Positions 20,467 to 25,820 of a stretch of DNA of 25,820 bases are shown in pieces. The notes beneath the pieces are model-generated. The model saw only the letters and a list, made by a program, of their open reading frames with translations. It was not told where the DNA came from and did not search any database. The stretch is from Oscillospiraceae bacterium (GTDB lineage: Bacteria > Bacillota > Clostridia > Oscillospirales > Ruminococcaceae). The DNA lies in the NCBI GenBank assembly GCA_017440425.1, contig JAFSHJ010000244.1, positions 1 through 25,820 on the forward strand. The letters are read 5' to 3'. How positions within the stretch are numbered: the first letter of the stretch is position 1; every line of letters begins with the position of its first letter. A program made the position numbers and the translations under genes.

Positions 20467-23348
20467 TATTCGAAGTTGCGTATTGTCACCGTTACCGCTT
20501 CCGCAATTGCATAAGCGGTTTTGCAAAGCTCCAGTTCGTTACAGCACTGCTCATATTCCAACGGGTTTACCATATAGGCAAGCTCAACCAGCACAGAAGG
20601 CTGCGCGCTCATTCTTGTTACATAGAAATAGCCTTCCAGTGCGCCGTCGTTTTCTCTTGCAAGAGATCCCGATACCATATTTGCAATGTTTTCCGCAAAG
20701 GCCTTTGAGCCTTCAAAGTGGTAATACACCGCTGTGCCGGATACGCTGTGAGAATCTTTGGTTTCTGCCGTACTGTTGTGGTGAAGCGAGATGAACAGAT
20801 CGGGTTTTATATCTGCCGCATATGCATTGCGGGCATCAAGCTCCATTTTTTCATCCTTGATCTCCGCAAACAGCATCACTCTTGCGCCCAGCTCCTCCAA
20901 CCGTGATTTTACAAAGAGTGCCGTGACATAGTTGAGATCCGCTTCTGTGGGACCCTTTACTCCGCCAAATCCGAGAGCTCCGGGGTCTGTTCCGCCATGA
21001 CCTGCATCAAGGGATACCACTATTCCCTCCAGCGGACGCAGCTTATTGGATGAGAGCTTAGGTGCTTTTGAAAGATATATGACCGTTTGGCTTACATCAA
21101 GGCTCTCCGCCTCATCTTCGATGGTTGCCAGGTTGCGCACATTATATTCAACGCTGTATCCCCAAAGGCTCACTCTCTTTTTAAGGTTGAAGATAAGGGT
21201 CGTGACATTGTTTTCCTCGTCATATTCCACATCCACACCTTCCACAATGGTGCTGTCTTCCATATTGAGTTCTGTTATTCCCGATGTGTTGAACAACTTT
21301 ACCGTAAGTTTGCCGTCGGCAAGCTCTGTGTGGCTGGGTGTGCCTGCCGTGCCGGAGAGGACTATGGTCTCGTCATTGTCCGCATATTCAACAGAATATT
21401 CCGAAACTGTATTTTTCGGTGATGTTCCGTCTGTAACTACCTTAGCGCTCTTCACCGGCACAAATCCGCCGCTGGCAAGTTCATAGTATCCGTCGTTTGT
21501 GCATGCAACAACATAGTCGAGGGCACCGCGGCGAAGTGTTGTGAGAAACTCGTTTTCAACTGCAGTATCATAATAAACATTGGTGTGGTAATCTTCAGCT
21601 CTAATAACAAAATCCGCCTTTTCACCCACCACCAAAAGCTCTCCCGGAGACTCAACTGTACTTCTGCTTCCTCTGAACTCAACTCTGTAGGTTATTTTGC
21701 CTGCATTAGTGACCTTTTGGGCAGGATAACTGCCTGTCGGCACCTTGTATTCGACTGTATATCTGGCCGGAATTCCCGCTTCGGCTGTGGCTGCTATCTG
21801 CTCGAGCACCACCCTTTCGCCGTTGATGTTGGCGGTAACCTTTGCATTGGAGGGTGCAATACACTCAAGCTTTATCGTCTCTCCCGCTTTTACACCTCTG
21901 GTGACCTGCGGGAACACCGAGTTAACTCTTATGTTTGTAATGTGCGTTGCCGTGTCGTTGGGATCCTCACGGGTTATTGTCACAGAATCCACATGCTCGT
22001 TTTGTGTGAACACATACTCGTTCTTGCCTATAGGCACATCCACAAGAATGCCGAAAATTCCGCTTTCGGAAAAGCGTTCCACTGCCTCACCGTTGCAATA
22101 GAGCGGCACTGTGGGGTCCGATGTTCCCATTATAAAATAGTTTTTCGCATTCCAGCTGATATTCTGTGTAGGTCTTGTCACCTTCAGGCTTCTGCTTATA
22201 ACCAGTCTGTCGCCGACATTGGGATAGTTGTTGGGAGAATACTCCTTCAGCTGCTTTGCAAGATATCCGCCCTCTGCATTGAGGCTTCTGTAGCCGGAGC
22301 ACACATATGCGGTTATTCCGTTGGATTCGCTTACATACTGTCTCAAAAACAGCTCGTTGCCGTTTGCAAAGGTTTCTTCCGCAACAGACGGCATTTTTAC
22401 ATCTTCCGCAGAGAGGCGCACGGTGAAACCTACTCCCGTTATATCCGCCAAAGTCTTCCAATAAACCAGATTTTTTTCATATTCTTCGGAATCATCCAAA
22501 ACATTACAGCTGCTGTTGAGCACCACGGTATCCATCAGCCCTGCGTTTATCCATTCCTCCGCTATTCCGCTTTGTGCATCATCCGAATACTGCTGGGTTA
22601 TTTCAACCGCCAGCTTTTGCCTGTTGCCTTCTTTTTTCAGGATGTCGGATATATCATCCAAAAGATGCAGTGCTGCATCTTCTGCACCGACACCCATAGC
22701 AGCCCTTACCTGCCCCGGCATATTCAATCCTTCCAGCAATATTCCGTCAACATCATATCGCTTGGAGAGCTCTTCTATTATCCTCTTGATATATTCACGC
22801 ACGTTTTCGTTGGAGATATTATAATACATCTCTCCGTTTGGAGCGGTGATATAGTAATCTTCATTTCTTGCGGCAAAAATCTTCTCTTCGTTGATCAGCT
22901 TTCCCTCTCTGCCTATTTTGAATGGATTTACCACAGCCACCAGCAAAAGCTCTCTTTCTCTGCAAAGCTCCGCTAAAGTTTTGAGCGGATTATCCAGACT
23001 TTTATCTCCGCTGCTGTCTTTCACCCACGGAGAAACCGGAAGCAGCGAGGATCTGTACATTGCATTTGAATAATCCAGCGCTTCAAAATAGATGGTCGTG
23101 TAGCCGTATTGCTGCGCAAAATCCAGCATTTTACCAAGCTGCTCCTCCGGAGTGAGCGCAATAAACGGATTGTTAAAAGAAAAATCCGCATTATCAAAAC
23201 TGTTTATATATAATCCCTTTGCATCAAAGGGGGCTGCTTCTTCATAGGATTCATCTGCCGCTGCCGACACATTTGAAGCTGAAGCAATGCTGACAGTAAT
23301 TGCCAAAGCACTTATCAGCGACAATGCTTTTTTGAAAATCTTTTTCAT
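20466..23348 (-). CDS. Exported glycosidase-like (GHL10) / N-acetylmuramoyl-L-alanine amidase fusion
   Basis: The 960-residue protein has a Sec signal peptide (basic start, ALAITVSIASASNVSAAA). An N-terminal TIM-barrel-like domain of the GHL10/DUF187-related type follows (about 35-380; FDAKGLYINSFDNADF, YGYTTIYFEALDY, VDGILLEGLNMPG). Residues ~400-740 are beta-rich and Ig- or SH3-like. The C-terminal amidase_3 domain starts at about 776, with zinc ligands His784 (DAGHGGTDPGA), Glu802 (TEADLN) and His856 (SLHHNS), and catalytic Glu922 (LVELAYMVN). It should cleave the MurNAc-L-Ala bond in peptidoglycan, and the first domain may bind or cut glycan. The ATG at 23348 has GAGGAAAG upstream. The 78-nt longer frame does not start with a ribosome binding site. 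A sporulation or germination role is possible but unproven. Confidence 0.88.
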   Translation of the reverse strand: MKKIFKKALSLISALAITVSIASASNVSAAADESYEEAAPFDAKGLYINSFDNADFSFNNPFIALTPEEQLGKMLDFAQQYGYTTIYFEALDYSNAMYRSSLLPVSPWVKDSSGDKSLDNPLKTLAELCRERELLLVAVVNPFKIGREGKLINEEKIFAARNEDYYITAPNGEMYYNISNENVREYIKRIIEELSKRYDVDGILLEGLNMPGQVRAAMGVGAEDAALHLLDDISDILKKEGNRQKLAVEITQQYSDDAQSGIAEEWINAGLMDTVVLNSSCNVLDDSEEYEKNLVYWKTLADITGVGFTVRLSAEDVKMPSVAEETFANGNELFLRQYVSESNGITAYVCSGYRSLNAEGGYLAKQLKEYSPNNYPNVGDRLVISRSLKVTRPTQNISWNAKNYFIMGTSDPTVPLYCNGEAVERFSESGIFGILVDVPIGKNEYVFTQNEHVDSVTITREDPNDTATHITNIRVNSVFPQVTRGVKAGETIKLECIAPSNAKVTANINGERVVLEQIAATAEAGIPARYTVEYKVPTGSYPAQKVTNAGKITYRVEFRGSRSTVESPGELLVVGEKADFVIRAEDYHTNVYYDTAVENEFLTTLRRGALDYVVACTNDGYYELASGGFVPVKSAKVVTDGTSPKNTVSEYSVEYADNDETIVLSGTAGTPSHTELADGKLTVKLFNTSGITELNMEDSTIVEGVDVEYDEENNVTTLIFNLKKRVSLWGYSVEYNVRNLATIEDEAESLDVSQTVIYLSKAPKLSSNKLRPLEGIVVSLDAGHGGTDPGALGFGGVKGPTEADLNYVTALFVKSRLEELGARVMLFAEIKDEKMELDARNAYAADIKPDLFISLHHNSTAETKDSHSVSGTAVYYHFEGSKAFAENIANMVSGSLARENDGALEGYFYVTRMSAQPSVLVELAYMVNPLEYEQCCNELELCKTAYAIAEAVTVTIRNFE

Positions 23349-23382
23349 AACTTTCCTCATATTCAGATATTTAAAATTCCCG

Positions 23383-23601
23383 TTACAGTTCAAAATCCTC
23401 TGCGGAAAACTCCGGCATAGGTGCATTTCCGCTGGGAATGCGCTTAAGGGGATCGTAGGAGAATTTTCTGCATTTATAGTTGGTCTCCACCATTCCCTTT
23501 TTGATGCACATTATCATATCCCCGTTTTGGGTGAGTGTGCCGTTGCTGCAATAGATGCAGGAGGGTTCTATATTTTTACCGAAAAGTTTTTTTGTTTTCA
23601 C
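23383..23601 (-). CDS. Small four-cysteine protein, conserved hypothetical
   Basis: The 72-residue soluble protein has a basic N-terminus and four cysteines arranged as SCIYC, MIMC and YKC over about residues 15-44. KFSYDPLKRIP and an acidic end follow. The spacing C-x2-C-x14-17-C-x11-12-C suggests a small zinc or Fe-S knuckle. I recall short clostridial proteins with this cysteine spacing and the same F-x-YDPLKR-x-P tail, but no function. The frame is open to TTG at 23610. GAGG lies 9 nt before an in-frame GTG at 23601, so GTG is preferred. It ends 34 nt before the amidase gene and is probably co-transcribed with it. Confidence 0.8.
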   Translation of the reverse strand: MKTKKLFGKNIEPSCIYCSNGTLTQNGDMIMCIKKGMVETNYKCRKFSYDPLKRIPSGNAPMPEFSAEDFEL

Positions 23602-23653
23602 TTTCAACAACCTCGAATCGGTGTAAAACCGTTAGATTTGCATATATATAATA

Positions 23654-23659
23654 ATTATA
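23654..23659 (-). promoter_or_regulatory. Likely extended -10 element upstream of the four-cysteine protein
   Basis: TGATATAAT on the minus strand matches the extended -10 form, about 50 nt before the GTG start. No good -35 is present at 16-18 nt, so strength is uncertain. Confidence 0.45.
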
Positions 23660-23732
23660 TCACATATTACAACAACAATCCACTTTATTTTTTAATATTT
23701 TCTGCCTCTTTTCATCCATTTTTCGGCATTTT

Positions 23733-24818
23733 TCAGCTTTGCCTTTTTCCGACAGTCAGCAAAAACATTGCTGCCACCGCTACCAACAGAACCGAACTCA
23801 CCGCAGAGCCTGACGTTATTTCTCCCCCTTTAAACTGCACTGCGGCTGTGACCGCATCCGGAAAAATTTTTATCAGCAGCGCACATATCCCCATAGAGAG
23901 CAAACCGTGTATCACCCGTGACAAGGTGAACGCTGTGAGTCTCATTCCGCTGCCCGCCAGCTGACCGTATATCTGAAATATCACAGACAAACTGCCGAAA
24001 GCCGTGACAAACGCCAGCATAGGCATTCCCGCATTTTCGGCAACTGCCGCGCACCCTGCCGTCACCTCCGTTATGCCTATTAAAAATGCGGCAACTTTGT
24101 TTGGATTAAGCGAAAAAACATTTGCCGCAAAGTTTATTCCGCCTATAATGAACCCGGAATTTTTACAATAATTAAGCGCAGCACAAAACAACAGCACAAA
24201 TGCACACATGGATATCACCGCCTGAGCGGCATCCGTCACGCTGTTTACAAACACCTGTGAATAACTTTGCTTTACACCTTGCATATCTCGGTTTATCTGC
24301 TCTCTCTTTGCCCGCAATGACATAAGTAAGCCTATCACCAAAGCGGACACCAGCTGTGAAACAAAAAGTATCGCTCCTGCTTTGAAGCTTCCCAACATTC
24401 CGACACCTATCACACCGATCAAAAACGGCGGTCCCGCATTGACACAAAAGCACAGCATCCTCTCTCCCGTTTCTGCAGATATTCTGCCTTGTTTCACCTC
24501 TGCCGCAATGCTTCGTGCAGCCGCAGGATATCCGCCTATAAAACCCATAATTATTATGCCCCCCAACTCCTCAGGCAGCTTGAAAAGTGTGACTGTCAGC
24601 GGTTTGAGCACCTTTGACAGCACCTCCGACACACCGCTTGTGCAAATAAATCCCGCAAGCGCCATAAACGGAAACAATGAAGGTATCAACACACTTGTGC
24701 ACAGCTTTATCCCTTCATATATTCCCTCCGCAAACACCTTTGCATCACTAAGCAGCAGCCAGGCCACCATCACCGCCGCTGACGTTATTCCGATTCCCTT
24801 AAACCTTTTCAACTCCAC
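23733..24818 (-). CDS. ylbJ: Sporulation integral membrane protein YlbJ
   Basis: The 361-residue polytopic protein has the nucleoside-recognition (Gate) type fold seen in YlbJ and the SpoVV group. Conserved stretches are IPSLFPFMALAGF (about 45-57), GFIGGYPAAARSIAAE and LCFCVNAGPPFLIGVIG in the first half. EVTAGCAA and AFVTAFGSLSVIFQIYGQ lie in the second half, typical of the paired half-repeats. In Bacillus the protein is made under sigma-E in the mother cell, is needed for spore resistance, and has been proposed to transport dipicolinic acid. The GTG start has GGAGGAG 9 nt upstream. CATATAAT at about 24850-24857 on the minus strand resembles a sigma-E -10, but no clean -35 is seen. It is divergent from yqfC-yqfD. 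Confidence 0.92.
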   Translation of the reverse strand: MELKRFKGIGITSAAVMVAWLLLSDAKVFAEGIYEGIKLCTSVLIPSLFPFMALAGFICTSGVSEVLSKVLKPLTVTLFKLPEELGGIIIMGFIGGYPAAARSIAAEVKQGRISAETGERMLCFCVNAGPPFLIGVIGVGMLGSFKAGAILFVSQLVSALVIGLLMSLRAKREQINRDMQGVKQSYSQVFVNSVTDAAQAVISMCAFVLLFCAALNYCKNSGFIIGGINFAANVFSLNPNKVAAFLIGITEVTAGCAAVAENAGMPMLAFVTAFGSLSVIFQIYGQLAGSGMRLTAFTLSRVIHGLLSMGICALLIKIFPDAVTAAVQFKGGEITSGSAVSSVLLVAVAAMFLLTVGKRQS

Positions 24819-24933
24819 TTAAAAATGCTCCTCCCGGCTTTTTCTAAATTATATGTGGAACATTTTACTGCTATTATCAAAGTTGAAAGCATAATATTAG
24901 CAAAGGATAAATTTGCATTTCGGAAAGGAGCCG

Positions 24934-24959
24934 TGTACATACATATTTGTTTATGTACA
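24934..24959 (+). promoter_or_regulatory. Inverted repeat between the yqfC ribosome binding site and start codon
   Basis: TGTACATA and TATGTACA are exact inverted copies separated by 10 nt. They lie between a strong AAAGGAG (24924-24930) and the yqfC ATG at 24969. Folded out, the hairpin would bring the two to about 12 nt apart; unfolded they are 38 nt apart. It could alternatively be a protein-binding site. Confidence 0.5.
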
Positions 24960-24968
24960 GACAAAAAT

Positions 24969-25262
24969 ATGGAGAATAACAGAAAAAACACCCGTTCCGC
25001 CCGTAGTTCTTTCAAGCAGCGCTTTGCTCAAAAGCTGGATATGCCGTCAAATGCTTTCGGCGGTGCACAGATAGAGCTGATATCCAACCGTGAAGCCGCC
25101 GTGGAGGGTTGTCTAGGTGTGCTGGAATACAACGAAAACGAAATTGCCCTAAACCTTGGAGATGTGACCGTAACTTTTTCCGGCAGCAACCTGAAAATGA
25201 AGTGTATGACATCTACCGCAACTGTCATTGAGGGAAACATCAGCTCTCTGCAGTTTAAATAA
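24969..25262 (+). CDS. yqfC: Sporulation protein YqfC (YabP/YqfC family)
   Basis: The 97-residue product has the size and layout of YqfC: a basic N-terminus (NNRKNTRSARSSFKQRFAQKLDMP), then the small beta-rich YabP/YqfC domain (AQIELISNREAAVEGCLGVLEYNENEIALNLGDVTVTF...). The family is made in the mother cell during sporulation. The diagnostic evidence is context, because yqfD follows 24 nt downstream in the usual order. The ATG at 24969 gives the expected length. An in-frame GTG at 24933 sits only 2 nt from AAAGGAG, too close to be used normally. The start region contains an inverted repeat (24934-24959) that may affect translation. Confidence 0.85.
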   Translation: MENNRKNTRSARSSFKQRFAQKLDMPSNAFGGAQIELISNREAAVEGCLGVLEYNENEIALNLGDVTVTFSGSNLKMKCMTSTATVIEGNISSLQFK

Positions 25263-25286
25263 ATTTTAAGGAAGGATGATATCTCG

Positions 25287-25820
25287 GTGTTGGTTTCGCT
25301 GTTCAGATATCTGCGCGGATATATTCGCTGCAGCGCAGAGGGTGTTTTTACCGAGCGCTTTTTGAATTTGCTGATACAAAACGGTATTACTGTTTGGAAT
25401 GTGGAAAAATCCGGCTATACCATGAGCTGCTGTGTTTTTGCCTCCGACTATAAAAAACTCGGAAAATATGCCGAAAGGACACAGGTGCGGTTATCTTCCG
25501 CCGAAAAACACGGCGCACCTTTTTTTATAAAAGAAAACAGACGCAGAAGCGGAATAATGGTCGGCGCCGTGCTGTTTATCACCTTTCTCTCTGTGATGAA
25601 CAGCTTTATTTGGCACATTGAGGTTGTGGGAAACGAGACTGTCAGCGACGAGTTGATACTCTCCACGGCAGAAAAGCTGGGACTTCACACCGGGATAAAG
25701 GCATCCTCCATAGATGCGGAATCCTTTGAGCGGCTGCTCTTTCTCGAGCTTGAGCCGCTTTCATGGGTGGCTGTAAACGTGGAGGAAAGCACCGTTATTA
25801 TAAATGTGAAAGAAAGCGAC
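25287..25820 (+). CDS. yqfD: Sporulation protein YqfD, partial (3' end outside window)
   Basis: The frame stays open to the last base, giving the first 178 residues. A cytoplasmic N-terminal domain (LFRYLRGYIRCSAEGVFTERFLNLL... with the aromatic motif VWNVEK) is followed by a basic segment (KENRRRSG). Then comes a membrane helix at about 95-112 (IMVGAVLFITFLSVMNSFIW), and an extracytoplasmic part opening with HIEVVGNETVSDELI. This is a FtsQ/POTRA-like pattern and is the standard YqfD layout. The protein is needed for sporulation under sigma-E in Bacillus. GTG at 25287 has GGAAGG about 11 nt upstream. An ATG at 25276 is out of frame. Confidence 0.9.
   Translation, partial: MLVSLFRYLRGYIRCSAEGVFTERFLNLLIQNGITVWNVEKSGYTMSCCVFASDYKKLGKYAERTQVRLSSAEKHGAPFFIKENRRRSGIMVGAVLFITFLSVMNSFIWHIEVVGNETVSDELILSTAEKLGLHTGIKASSIDAESFERLLFLELEPLSWVAVNVEESTVIINVKESD

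Noticed and set aside
21585..22976. 463-codon plus-strand frame opposite the amidase gene
   Set aside because: A shadow frame: the opposite strand encodes a coherent signal peptide and amidase protein, while this product is Cys/His-rich with no motif.

Overview
The window looks like chromosome from a spore-forming Clostridia bacterium, probably of the Oscillospiraceae/Ruminococcaceae type. The reasons are the sporulation genes ylbJ, yqfC and yqfD, a SpoIIQ-like M23 protein and a PdaA-like deacetylase. There is also a CD1871A-type CXXC mini-protein, Shine-Dalgarno sequences of the AAAGGAGG type, frequent GTG/TTG starts, and consensus TTGACA/TATAAT promoters. I see no rRNA, tRNA, IS element, phage gene or CRISPR array. 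The taxonomic call is inference.

Layout, left to right. (1) 1-4364, minus strand: a three-gene cell-surface acylation cassette of MBOAT acyltransferase, DHHW (AlgJ/DltD-like) protein, and a FkbH-like HAD protein cut by the window start. It has its own promoter at 4423-4451. (2) 4551-6206, minus: a redox module of TlpA-like lipoprotein, a 54-residue CXXC membrane peptide that overlaps it by ATGA, and a NapH-type polyferredoxin membrane protein. (3) 6226-11241, minus: a MalY/PatB PLP enzyme, a trigger-factor-like PPIase lipoprotein, adenine deaminase, and a PdaA-like deacetylase with its own promoter. (4) 11458-13998, minus: secG with a strong promoter and terminator, then a LarA-family racemase followed by an uncharacterised cysteine-motif membrane protein. 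(5) 14279-17520: a SpoIIQ-like M23 protein on the plus strand, a membrane-anchored XRE regulator on the minus strand, and a compact plus-strand operon of a 20-residue hydrophobic peptide, a SWIM zinc-finger protein and a 45-residue membrane peptide that overlaps by TAATG, closed by a 13-bp terminator stem. (6) 17546-19841, plus: gatB followed by an overlapping ABC-type ATPase, with clear promoter and terminator. (7) 19800-20337, minus: a region with no convincing ORF, bounded by a perfect TTGACA-17-TATAAT promoter and a strong terminator and containing long-range complementary arms. It is best read as a structured non-coding RNA of about 500 nt. (8) 20466-23601, minus: a 960-residue glycosidase-like/amidase fusion and a small four-cysteine protein. 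(9) 23733-25820: ylbJ (minus), divergent from yqfC-yqfD (plus, cut by the window end).

The most interesting items are the putative long ncRNA (19800-20303), the FkbH/DHHW/MBOAT cassette as a possible DltABCD-like pathway that could decorate a surface polymer with glyceryl or other hydroxyacyl groups, and several short proteins easily missed by gene callers (5494-5658, 16411-16473, 17311-17448).
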